Of a stretch of DNA of 64,000 bases, positions 56,701 to 64,000 are shown in pieces. Made by a program: the position numbers and the translations under genes. The notes beneath the pieces are model-generated. The model worked only from the letters and a program-made list of their open reading frames with translations, had not been told where the DNA came from and did not search any database. The first letter of the stretch is position 1. Every line of letters begins with the position of its first letter. The stretch spans positions 186,001 to 250,000 of the forward strand of contig JAACJP010000018.1 of the NCBI GenBank assembly GCA_013368375.1. Direction: 5' to 3'. The stretch is from Tricholomella constricta. Taxonomy: Eukaryota > Basidiomycota > Agaricomycetes > Agaricales > Lyophyllaceae.

Positions 56701-57754
56701 TGCGCTCTGGAAGCTCATCGAATGCGACTTTGGAGAAGACATCTTCAAAGTCGTGGAGGTGGGTCGGTACTGCGTCGCGGAAAGTTCTGGGCACGGAGTT
56801 AGCAGCGTGCGCTTCCGCAAGTCGCTGCGATGTCGTTTGGCTGGCCCGAATATGTTCGGCGGTCGGAGTCGGATGGATCGCGGTCGCGAAGATGCGATCA
56901 CCACTCAGGAAGGTTTCCACCAGGAAGTCGTCAGACTCTGGGTCAGGTTCCTCCAGGATCGGGGTGTAGGGGAGGAACTCCTCCTCATCAGAGTCATCCT
57001 CAACATACGGGTTGGTCGGGGCTCGCAGGTCGGGCTCAGTCATCGGTATACCGTCGGCTCGACAGGCGCGGATCGCTGCGCGCACTTTGGTGCGTGCGCG
57101 CCGATCGGCTTTGACCTCGTCCTTGCAGGTGCCGCACTGCGTCGGACAGCGACTCATCTTCACGTCCTTGGTCTCCCAGTCGATCTCGGGGTTATGGTTT
57201 TTAAGCCAGTTGAACCCGAGGATCATGTCTTGCTTGCCTAACTGGGTGACCCCGAAGACGGCTCGTTCGGTATGACCGTTGTATCGCAAGACAGCTTCTA
57301 CGATGCAAGAGACCGAACCGCCTTCGTTGAGAGTGCCGTCCACATTGTAAACCGGGGATGGCCGACTAAGCACCTTGGTCGTGAGCTTGTGTTTCTCGAC
57401 GAAATCGACATTGAGAAAACTGCCGGTCGCTCCGCTGTCCACTAGGGCAGTGACGGCATGCGACTCCTGGGTGTCGGTGGTCTCCAGTTCGACGTTGAGC
57501 CACAGGGATCTGGGGCAGGGGGAGGCAGCGGCGATGAAGCGACTAGGGAGTCGCTTTTCCCAACGGGGTAGGCCACGACGCGACGGGGCGATCGGCTTTG
57601 CGACTGCGATCGGTGTCGTCGGGTCGGAGGGGTTTTGTACGTCTTTGTCGGTCGGTTCACTCGTCGGAATAGCAGCAATATTAGGTGTATTGGCGTATTC
57701 TACGGATAAAGGAGCGAACCGATTACGACTAGACAACGGGGGCGTACGTTCCAC
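53735..57754 (-). CDS. D3 Pol polyprotein: protease, RT, RNase H, integrase, chromodomain
   Basis: 1339 codons open. Protease Asp in VDSGATG (residue 106); RT with KLDVRWGY and YLDD (about 520); RNase H with DSSDFATG (about 671), DKEML and TDHKNLEYF; integrase HHCC finger (about 890-930, HHDSKVAGH, CDMC), catalytic DFITELPES and SDRGPQF, GPY/F-like LGPFVVQRRVGPLAYRL; C-terminal chromodomain (1256-1310, HYEVEKIL to WEPREN) that in chromoviruses reads histone marks for integration. The frame is open upstream of the first Val codon through to the slip site at 57769-57775, so Pol is most likely made as Gag-Pol by a -1 shift and not from its own start. Confidence 0.93.
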   Translation of the reverse strand: MERTPPLSSRNRFAPLSVEYANTPNIAAIPTSEPTDKDVQNPSDPTTPIAVAKPIAPSRRGLPRWEKRLPSRFIAAASPCPRSLWLNVELETTDTQESHAVTALVDSGATGSFLNVDFVEKHKLTTKVLSRPSPVYNVDGTLNEGGSVSCIVEAVLRYNGHTERAVFGVTQLGKQDMILGFNWLKNHNPEIDWETKDVKMSRCPTQCGTCKDEVKADRRARTKVRAAIRACRADGIPMTEPDLRAPTNPYVEDDSDEEEFLPYTPILEEPDPESDDFLVETFLSGDRIFATAIHPTPTAEHIRASQTTSQRLAEAHAANSVPRTFRDAVPTHLHDFEDVFSKVAFDELPERKQWDHAIELEPGASPTGTKVYPLSPAEQVELDAFLKENLETGRIRPSKSPMASPVFFIKKKDGSLRLVQDYRTLNALTVKNRYPLPLISELVNNLRGARYFTKLDVRWGYNNVRIKEGDEWKAAFRTNRGLFEPLVMFFGLTNSPATFQTMMNDIFRDLIAEGVVCVYLDDILIYTKTLEEHRRVTRLVLDRLREHQLFLKPEKCEFEQTKIEYLGLIISQGQAEMDPVKVAGVLEWPAPKNKKEVQAFLGFTNFYRRFIQDFSHHARPLFDLTGKDVAWRWGESEQSAFALLKSAITSGPVLMFPDDDRPYRIEADSSDFATGAVLSQESPSDGKWHPVAFYSKSLNAVERNYEIHDKEMLAIIRSLEEWRHFVEGAKHKVEIWTDHKNLEYFLTAKKLNRRQARWSLYLANFDFALHHRPGRSMGKPDALSRRPDHGDGSADNANIVLLKPEFFAVRATEGLALVGEEDDVLKAIRKGNRDGAQEDAVAKAAQLVKASKIAGRSLRFGEWGEEGGLLTFRGRTYVPNVPDLRRRIVEQHHDSKVAGHPGRWKTLELVSRNYWWPQMSRFIGSYTSTCDMCLRTKPRRQLPVGQLQPLPIPEGRWNVVSVDFITELPESNGHDAIMNVVDSVGKRAHFIASHTTCSALGAANLYRRHVWKLHGLPDAFVSDRGPQFVAEFTRELYRLLGIKLSASTAYHPQTDGQTERVNQELEQFLRVFCNERQNDWEDLLPDAEFSYNNHVHSATQQTPFLLDTGRHPRMGFEPRRGASKNESADEFVERMKEAQEEAKAALSKAKDDMERYYNQRHAPTPDYQPGDKVYLDATDISTTRPSKKLSHRYLGPFVVQRRVGPLAYRLLLPQSMKRIHPVFHVVKLIPAVADPIEGRRSDPPPPPDIINDEPHYEVEKILDSRTFRKKLQYKVLWKGYGYEEASWEPRENVAAPDLVRKFHRDNPDAARHIRGIFTLSPAVFATAAPHRVVAIQKGG

Positions 57755-57765
57755 CCGTTGTGTGA

Positions 57766-57775
57766 TTAAAAACCC
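57766..57775 (-). promoter_or_regulatory. Candidate -1 ribosomal frameshift site, gag to pol
   Basis: On the minus strand G-GGT-TTT (57775-57769) is followed at once by the gag stop TAA. It has the X-XXY-YYZ form; slipping back one base enters the pol frame, which is open. The same site is GGGTTTT in F and GGATTTT in C1 (38548-38554). Confidence 0.65.
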
Positions 57776-58980
57776 TCCTCGGCGTCGGAGGTGGTCGCAT
57801 CAGCTGACGATGGAGTCGGGTCGGCGGGGACTGCGTCCTTGCGAGCTAGACGTTCCATGATAAGCGCCTCCAGCTCATCATCGAGCATGTGGCGCACGTC
57901 CCAGCGCAAAGGGCAGTCACGAGAGTAGTGACCCTTTTTCTTGCACCGAAAACAGTGGTCGTCGGCAGGCGCGACTCGATCGCGCATCCGATCTACGTCC
58001 ATTGGGATGCCCTGGGGGATCGGCCTGGGGGCTGGTGCGGCAGGAGCGCGGGGGGCGGGGGGAGCGGGAGCGGGAGCGGGAGCGGGGGCAGTAGCGAACG
58101 CCCATCGTGCAGCTGCGGTGGTGGGCGGGCGGCTGTCGGGCGCCTTTGTCGGGACCATCCGACGGTGGAAGTCGTCCTCCGACCTCAAGATGAAATCTTG
58201 AGAACGAGCGATCCTCAGCCACTCCTCAATCTTCTCGTCGTGCGGGCGACCCGTGGTGATGCTTCCGAGTCGCCTCGAGAGCTTCGGGTCCATTCCCCGA
58301 CGGAATTTGAGGACCAGGTGACGCCCATCTGGGTAGCCCGCCTTGACCCACAGGGATCGGAACGAGTCGATGTACTCGTCGATCGATCGACCGTTCTGGA
58401 AGTACGCCGTCGACTCCAGGATGAGCGCGGCATCGGCGACCTCGTCGAAGAGGAAGAACTCGCCACGGAAGGTGTCTTCGAAGTCCTTCCAGGCGGGAAA
58501 GACGTCTTTGGCGGTTCCGAACTGGAACACCCGACTGACGAAGTCGGCGGCTCGCCCGTGCTGCATGTACGACAGCACCCATACTATTCGGGCGTGGTCG
58601 TCGGCGAAACTTCCCCCGCACAAGGAGAAGTAGAGCTTGCAGGCGTTCAAGAACGCGCGACCGCCCGATCGGGCGCCGTCGTAAATGGGAGGGGGCGACG
58701 GTCGGAGGTGGTGCGATCCCGATCGCGGAGAGCCTGGCAGCGGGGTGGTCGTCTCAGGCGGCGGGGGGGTCGTGTCTGCTTCGGGAGCAGCGGGGGTGGG
58801 ATTGGGGGGTGTCCCCGACATGAATTTTTCGAAAAGAGCGGAGAGGCGGTCCATAGAGGCCGAGTTGGAGGTATTGGAGGCAGAGAGAGCCGAAATTGTG
58901 GCTTCCATATTCGCCAACCGCTCCTCCGTCGTGAGGAAGGGAGAGAACGGTCGCTGCGACATGTCACCAAATTCGGACAT
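57766..58980 (-). CDS. D3 Gag (404 aa)
   Basis: Starts MSEFGDMSQRPF. A coiled-coil-like N-terminus (EERLANMEATISAL), a Pro-rich linker, the gag core (WVLSYMQHGRAADFVSRVF, DEYIDSFRSLWVK, LKFRRGMDPKLSRRLGSI), a long Pro/Ala linker, then one CCHC knuckle CFRCKKKGHYSRDC (about 342-355). Forms the virus-like particle and binds element RNA (family knowledge). Usual length for the group. Stop TAA 57766-57768. Confidence 0.93.
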   Translation of the reverse strand: MSEFGDMSQRPFSPFLTTEERLANMEATISALSASNTSNSASMDRLSALFEKFMSGTPPNPTPAAPEADTTPPPPETTTPLPGSPRSGSHHLRPSPPPIYDGARSGGRAFLNACKLYFSLCGGSFADDHARIVWVLSYMQHGRAADFVSRVFQFGTAKDVFPAWKDFEDTFRGEFFLFDEVADAALILESTAYFQNGRSIDEYIDSFRSLWVKAGYPDGRHLVLKFRRGMDPKLSRRLGSITTGRPHDEKIEEWLRIARSQDFILRSEDDFHRRMVPTKAPDSRPPTTAAARWAFATAPAPAPAPAPPAPRAPAAPAPRPIPQGIPMDVDRMRDRVAPADDHCFRCKKKGHYSRDCPLRWDVRHMLDDELEALIMERLARKDAVPADPTPSSADATTSDAEEGF

Positions 58981-59093
58981 CTCGAAACGGGACTGGGCAG
59001 GCGATCGGAGCGAGCGCGCGTTGGACGGTCGCGTGTAGCAGACGCGTGTTTCGGCGCGGAAGCGGATCGGTCGGCTTCGTCGGGTTTCTAGAG

Positions 59094-59105
59094 TTACTCT
59101 ATTCT
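59094..59105 (-). promoter_or_regulatory. Predicted self-priming primer-binding site of D3
   Basis: Minus-strand AGAATAGAGTAA begins 2 nt after the 5' LTR (59108-59598) and is complementary to TTACTCTATTCT at the predicted transcript start (59223-59234, minus strand). One base differs from C1 at both partners, keeping the pairing. Confidence 0.7.
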
Positions 59106-59107
59106 GC

Positions 59108-59598
59108 TGTTAGGGCGACCTCAGCGCAGAGCTTAGTCGTGCTGGCAGAGGGGAATCCAATGTTATATTATGTACGGTAGAGAGAGCGTAAGTAGACCTA
59201 CCTGGCAGAGGGGAATCCAATGAGAATAGAGTAAAGGATTCCCCCATGTCAGGAGGATGACTATATACGAGTAAGATACGTGAGGGCCGGCTCTCTGGGG
59301 TGTATGGTACGTAAATGATAACGGATGAGCAGCGGCGCGTGTATGTACACGTTCCCGACGCTGTCCGATCCTCGTGGCTCAGGGTGCGGGCACGAGGTCG
59401 GGCGACCGACGTCGGGATGTTGGACGTCGGGATCGGGCGCGCGCTGGAAGGGGAGGTAGGGACAGGGATGTATAAGTATGTACACCGACGCTTGGGTCGG
59501 AGCGTCGGGGTCGGGGGGCGCGATCGGTCGGGAGCGATCGCACGTGTCGGGGGACAGTCAGTGATCGTCGGAGGGCGTGAACGGGCGTTCCCCTAACA
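59108..59598 (-). repeat. D3 5' LTR (491 bp)
   Basis: Two substitutions relative to the other D3 LTR (near 59360 and 59420). Confidence 0.95.
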
Positions 59599-59603
59599 GC
59601 GTC

Positions 59604-59958
59604 GGTGTATATACTTACACACTTCCTGTCGTTCCCATCTCTCCCTGCGCGCGCCCGACGCCGATCCCGACCACCCGACATCCCGACGTCGGCTGTCCCA
59701 ACTCGTGCCCGTACCCTGAGCCACGAGGATCGGACAGCGTCGGGAACGTGTCCATACACGCGCCGCAGACCATTCCTTGATTATTATGTACAGTACTCGT
59801 ATATAGTCGGCCCACTGGCATTGGGGATCCTTAGTCTATTCTCTTCGGATTCCCCTCTGCCAGGTAAGCCCCTCTTTACATTCCTCACTGTACTTAATAT
59901 AACTTCGGATTCCCCTCTGCCAGTACGACTCAGCTCTGCTCGTGAGGTCGCCCTAACA
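59604..59958 (+). repeat. Element F 3' LTR, second part
   Basis: Resumes with GGTGTATATACTTACAC after the duplicated GCGTC and ends GAGGTCGCCCTAACA. The C-type TTAGTCTATTCT and paired 20-mers are present. It truncates the KH-domain ORF to the right. Confidence 0.92.
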
Positions 59959-60944
59959 GTCCCCCGTCGGGCCGTTGGGCGTGGAGCGATAGGGCTGGGG
60001 ACGGGAGTGCCAGTTGTGATGCGATGAACGTCCATCGGCGTTGCAGGGATACTGACTGACATAGGGGAGGGAGCTGTGGAGCGGGCGAGCGGAGAGGGCG
60101 CGCGCGTAGGGTCGGGTCAGGTGTCCATTGCGGTCCGAGGCGTGGGTGCCGCGCTGGGAGGACGCAGGAGGGCGTCACGGGTAGGGGAGCTGGTGCCGGC
60201 GGGGGCGGCCGCGCTGCTATACGACGGCCTCAGCGTAGAGGTGATAGGAGCTGCCAGCTCCCGTAGAACGTTCAAAAGGGCGGGGGGTAAAGGGTCCCTG
60301 TGAGCCGGGGCAGGAGGGAGAGGCTCCCGACGAGCAGGGGCCGGCGCTGCAGGGGCAACCGGCGCAGATTTTGCCTTCTTCTGCTTCTTAGGTACGCGCA
60401 CGCGTTGGCGAGCAATGCGCTTCCCCAACACAATAAGAGCATCACCGATCTGCCGATCAGTGCCCTTGATAGAGACTAGGCGCTGCCGTTCCTCATCTGG
60501 CCCCATGGTGAAGGCCGAGACGCGAGCGCCGGAGAGGTCGTGGATTTGTTTAAGTCCCTTCCCTCGAGAGCCGACGATGTGTGGCATCAGGGAGTCTGGG
60601 AACTCCAAGCCGATCAGATATTGGTCAGCCTTCCCTTCCGTAGAGTGGAATTCCCCAGAGAGGTGGAAGGACGAGGGGTGGCCAGTATTGGCAGTAGAGC
60701 AGCCGCTCTTGCGAGGCAGAGGAGCGGGGGGAGGAGGTTTGTTAGACAATGGAGGGGCTTTGGGAAGCGCCGCCGTAGTAGCAACAGCAATAACGGTGCC
60801 CTCTTCAAGGGCCGATAGACGAGCCCCCATGGCCGAGAGTGCCAGTCGCGTCTGGCGTACAACGCGGGCCATGTCTTCCAGTTCTGCCGTCGAGAACACG
60901 CCCGAGAGAGCAGGCTGAGAGGCAAGAGGGGTAGGGGTAGTCAT
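59959..60944 (-). pseudogene. KH-domain protein, probably gag-like, C-terminus lost
   Basis: Open from MTTPTPLASQPALSG (60944) to 60117. A helical segment (LEDMARVVRQTRLALSAMG), a Pro linker, then one KH fold at about residues 105-180 with IVGSRGKGLKQIHDLSGARV and a helix LGKRIARQRVR, ending in a basic tail and Pro/Ala repeats. KH domains bind single-stranded nucleic acid. Beyond 60117 the other frame remains open with compatible composition until the F LTR at 59958, so the C-terminus is probably frameshifted and truncated. A gag-like role is inferred from recurrence of such ORFs in fungal repeats, not shown here. Confidence 0.5.
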
Positions 60945-61472
60945 TGTCAGAGATTATGAGAGGGTTGGGGTGTGTGAGGACACAGAGGAGTTAGGTGGGT
61001 GTGCGACGAGCTAGAGGGGCGGGCCGCGTAGGAACCTGAACAACCTGTAAGGGGACGTCTGGATGGGCAGAGGCGAGCAAAGAGCGCAAGCCGCCGCGAG
61101 CCTAGATAGTCCTAAATACGATCAAGTCAGCGATAAGAGCGCGAAGCGTGATGAGGGCGACGAGAGAGTAAGCCTGAGAGTCGATCAATGTGTAAACCCG
61201 AAGATACTGTTATTGTTCAGGTTGGAGATATCCTATCTCCAACCCTAAGGTAGAGGCCATCCATCGCCAACTAACGTCAGGTGATGTTACTTTATGTGAC
61301 ATCGCCTCACCAAAATGGTCGGCTCGAGACAGATTCATGCGTAGAGTTCGAGAATTATGGGTTTTGTATATTCTACTTCCATAGAATCCTTGTAATGTAT
61401 GTCTAGTAGCTATATATCACGGCGATTAAATCATTAGTAAGATTTGAGCCCAAAATTCACAAAAGAATAATC
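60945..61472. other. Spacer with a perfect hairpin
   Basis: GGTTGGAGATA (61220-61230) pairs perfectly with 61234-61244 over a 3-nt loop. A weaker inverted pair (AGGTGATGT / ACATCGCCT) follows near 61278-61312. No ORF supported. Confidence 0.5.
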
Positions 61473-63829
61473 TCAGTGAATGTTTGCAGCCTCAAGCTCG
61501 TCAAGAATGGTTTCTGGAAGGATACGGTGGCCACGGCACTTCCTTGCAGCCCATGCGGCCTGCTTCCCATTAAGTCCCTGTGCATACGCATCCTCAAATC
61601 GGCGTGATCGAGTAGCAAATCTGAGATCAAGTCAGAGAGATCAGCAGATCATATTGCGAGAACACTCACTTGCGCATAGATTCAAGTGGAACAGATCCCA
61701 GGGCTTCCAATGAGTTCTTGATGAGTTGATCCTCACGCGAAGACTCTGGGAAGAACCGGTAGACCCTCTTTGCATATCCCCAGCATTGTTCTATGAAATT
61801 TAATTCACAGTGGAATTTCGGAAGAAAGATTACCTCGACTCCTCGCGCCTCGCAAGCCAATTGGAGTAAGGTCTTTTCATTGACGAAGTCGGGTTGATTG
61901 AAAAGAGTTCAACGGCAGCAACAATTCAAGGCAGGAGGTGCGCAGTGGAATCCTTTGCACTCGGCGTTCTTCTTGGCCTCGGCATCAAGACCACGCTCCC
62001 GTAAAAGGTTCGCCATTCCCTTGAACATTCCTTCATGTTCATGGCCTGCGGGAAAATACAGAAGCTGAGTCTGCCCATTGAATGTAGTGTCCCGCATGTT
62101 AATTTTAGTCTTCATGACCTTGCCAGTGGAGTCGTATTCCAGAGTCCCATCTGATTTACGATGCGCGATCTCGACCTGAAAGTTGTTGGAAGGGTTCTTG
62201 GGCATTTTACGCGCTGACAAAGCTCCATCAGCGCGCTTGAGATGGGAGGGTGCATTGTCGTAGATGAACACATGCTCGAAGTCCAGGTACTCGGCACAAA
62301 TGTCCATCGCTGCGTTCGCCTGTTCGATGATGTCATCGCTAGTGAAATAACCATCACGATTCTTTCCTGGTTTCATGACGCGACGGGCGTTGCGTTTCCC
62401 ATCTTCGGACATCATCCAACCTAGATCAGCAGACACGAAGTCCGCAATCATCAAGGACAAGCCTTCACCCTTTTTGTATGGCCTGGCAGGAGCATCTTTA
62501 TGATACCATGATTTTCGACGTCGATCATTGGCATAGAAGATAGTTTCGTCGTGAAACCACAGTATAACACGCTTCCCAGAAGAAGACAGTGGGTCGCTGG
62601 TAGGTAAGCCATCCAAATATGCGCGAGTCCTCTTCCTGAGTTCCTGAAGGCGTGGGATGTACCTCTGGTTGCGGAACCATGTAACATCTTCACGCTCGTG
62701 ACCGTCAGCGTATTGCCCCTTTGCTGGCTGGGTGAATCGGAATCCGAGTGCCTTGAGGTAACGACGCGCAGTACGCACTGATATCTTTCGCGTGATCCCA
62801 TATTTCTCCATGGTATCTGGGCGTGCCAAGAATTCTGCCAATTTTGTTGCCGTGATTTTGTCACCGAGCTCCTGCAAATACAGGTTGACATCCAACAGCA
62901 GACATTCGTCAATGAGCATAGACTCATTCCAATCTCCATAAGGGTTCACAGGGAGAATAGAACGGTCTGCAATGTATGCACGGCAAAGTTTCCGAAGCTG
63001 CCGCGCGCAGTAAGTACCTCTTCCCAAAGTGACAGAAGCTGTCAATGATGATGTGATCCATTTGCCCCGAGTACCAGATCTCCCATTGACATAGAGATTC
63101 AAATGGATGCGCATTCCTTCCAGCCGGAACCTGAGGAAGGAATCAAGTTCTGGATGCTTATAGCCACCCCCCTTCCCCTTTGACGGTCCTCGCAGCTTAA
63201 TTTCCAGGTCATTCAAGGCCTGTGAAGCCAGTTCAACTGTGGGTGCCATGCGAAGCTCTCCATCCCTTATCCCGTCATGGCAGCGCACATTCGCGATTGA
63301 GATCACATCGGCGCGATCGAGATTGATTGATGTCGCGTCGTGATCGCGAGGCAGTCCAAAAGAATCCACAGAATCCACGGACTCTGTGTCGTCGACGTCT
63401 TCAACGGTTGGCCTATGTGATTGGCGTGGAGTAGGGGGTGGTTGTAATGTATATTTATGGAGAAATGTAGCCGGAGCAGCAGTAGGAACCTCCTGGTGCA
63501 GTCCTGGAAAAAATAACTGATTGAAGGCAGAGCGCGCCGTGTTCACTGGTGTGGAAAAGATGTCCTCATGTTGATCTGTCAAACTGGTATTGATGTCCAT
63601 CGGGACACTTTCCTGGTTCTAAAATACCATATGCGACGTGTTTTTCAGCATGACATGTGAGTATATAGCTCAAAATGGAACACACCGCGTGTGCATCATT
63701 CTCATCATCATCCTGTGTGATCTTTCGCTTTTTCCGTGGTGTAAAGTGCTCAAGCACCTTCTTGGAACGCTGAGCGAGGTTTCTGAGGCGGCTGCGGATG
63801 TATGCAGACCGGTTGCCCATGTTGTGCAA
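61473..63829 (-). pseudogene. Tc1/mariner-like DDE transposase, one nonsense codon
   Basis: Three exons: 63829-63686, 63618-61670, 61620-61473 (2241 nt, in phase; introns 67 and 49 nt). Basic N-terminus (TPRKKRKI), a helix-turn-helix-like region (ISVRTARRYLKALGF), then catalytic blocks LWFHDETIFYAND (first Asp), FIYDNAPSHLKR (second Asp) and LPKFHCELNFIEQCWG (Glu). The C-terminus is conserved-looking (GLNGKQAAWAARK). One TGA at 61909-61911 (CCCR-stop-TLFNQPDF) stands between the second Asp and the Glu; CGA would fit. Apart from that the gene is intact. Terminal repeats were not convincingly found. Confidence 0.8.
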
Positions 63830-64000
63830 TGTGAGCAGATGTGTAATTCCGGAATTTCCACATTAGTCTACACTTTCTTAGTGAGGTTAGTGCCTTAGGA
63901 CCTTTTAATTATCATATATAACAATCCTATGGGACGCAATAGTGTCTACATCAACGCGATCCTGAGTTATTGACGCGTTTTCCTTCACGTCGCCTAATTT
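63830..64000. other. AT-rich sequence upstream of the transposase
   Basis: Probably promoter and 5' leader of the minus-strand transposase gene; no motif stands out. Confidence 0.3.

Larger units (their letters stand above)
53244..59598 (-). mobile_element. Chromovirus D3 (Ty3/gypsy), intact and recent
   Basis: 491-bp LTRs (53244-53734, 59108-59598) that differ at only two positions, flanked by GCGTC (53239-53243, 59599-59603). Both gag (404 codons) and pol (1339 codons) are open. It is inserted in the LTR of F. It carries all signals expected of an active copy: TATA box, primer site, polypurine tract, frameshift site. The best candidate in the window for an autonomous element and the likely enzyme source for relatives. 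Confidence 0.95.

Noticed and set aside
57889..59091. 400-codon plus-strand ORF opposite D3 gag
   Set aside because: Shadow of gag; no recognisable domain and broken in D1.
61360..63950. Terminal inverted repeats of the Tc1/mariner-like element
   Set aside because: A loose resemblance (CCATAGAATCC near 61379 and the inverse of 63926-63937) is too short and gapped to accept.

Overview
The window is almost wall-to-wall transposable-element DNA from a mushroom-forming basidiomycete (Agaricomycetes). The reasons are: a KDZ (Kyakuja-Dileera-Zisupton) transposase with CxC cysteine motifs, a second CxC2-type KDZ fragment, chromodomain Ty3/gypsy elements, hAT and Tc1/mariner-like elements, very short (44-60 nt) GT-AG introns, and no convincing single-copy host gene.

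Layout. 1-2866: 3' end of an LTR element with an unknown 818-codon ORF just upstream of a polypurine tract and a 234-bp LTR. 2867-5700: inverted and tandem repeats, including a ~680-bp palindrome and a tandemly amplified exon-intron unit. 6042-6839: KOW-domain gene fragment. 8172-13766: KDZ transposase gene whose frame is broken only by a 2.0-kb non-autonomous hAT (9084-11110) carrying a tRNA-like sequence and a triplet minisatellite. 13866-16061: satellite and hairpins. 16119-16865: CxC2 fragment of a second KDZ gene. 17131-22733: three spliced genes of unknown function, ending at a 145-bp satellite. 23640-25868: pol remnant of a gypsy element (A, minus strand), head to head with the gag-protease of a related element (B, plus strand).

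From 27432 to 59958 lies a nest. B was hit by D1 (27432-34675, TSD CCAAG) and by C1 (36195-43036, TSD GGCTC). D1 was hit by a hAT (28241-29135) and by a solo LTR (33960-34350, TSD GGTGT). A hAT transposase gene (44634-48434) was hit by another solo LTR (47119-47622, TSD TGTTC). F (48823-59958) was hit in its 3' LTR by D3 (53244-59598, TSD GCGTC). D3 has two open frames and LTRs that differ at two positions out of 491, so it is the best candidate for a live element. A KH-domain, gag-like ORF (60117-60944) and a Tc1/mariner-like DDE transposase gene with a single stop (61473-63829) close the window.

The C, D, E and F LTRs form one Tf1/sushi-like chromovirus group. Their LTRs show a TATA box about 31 nt upstream of a 12-mer whose exact complement lies 2 nt past the 5' LTR. 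This arrangement predicts self-primed reverse transcription, and the 12-mer pair co-varies between subfamilies C and D. Gag and Pol are joined by a conserved candidate -1 frameshift site (GGGTTTT or GGATTTT directly before the gag stop). All eight in-frame TGA codons recognised in otherwise alignable or continuous frames look like CGA-to-TGA changes, suggesting CpG-directed C-to-T decay.
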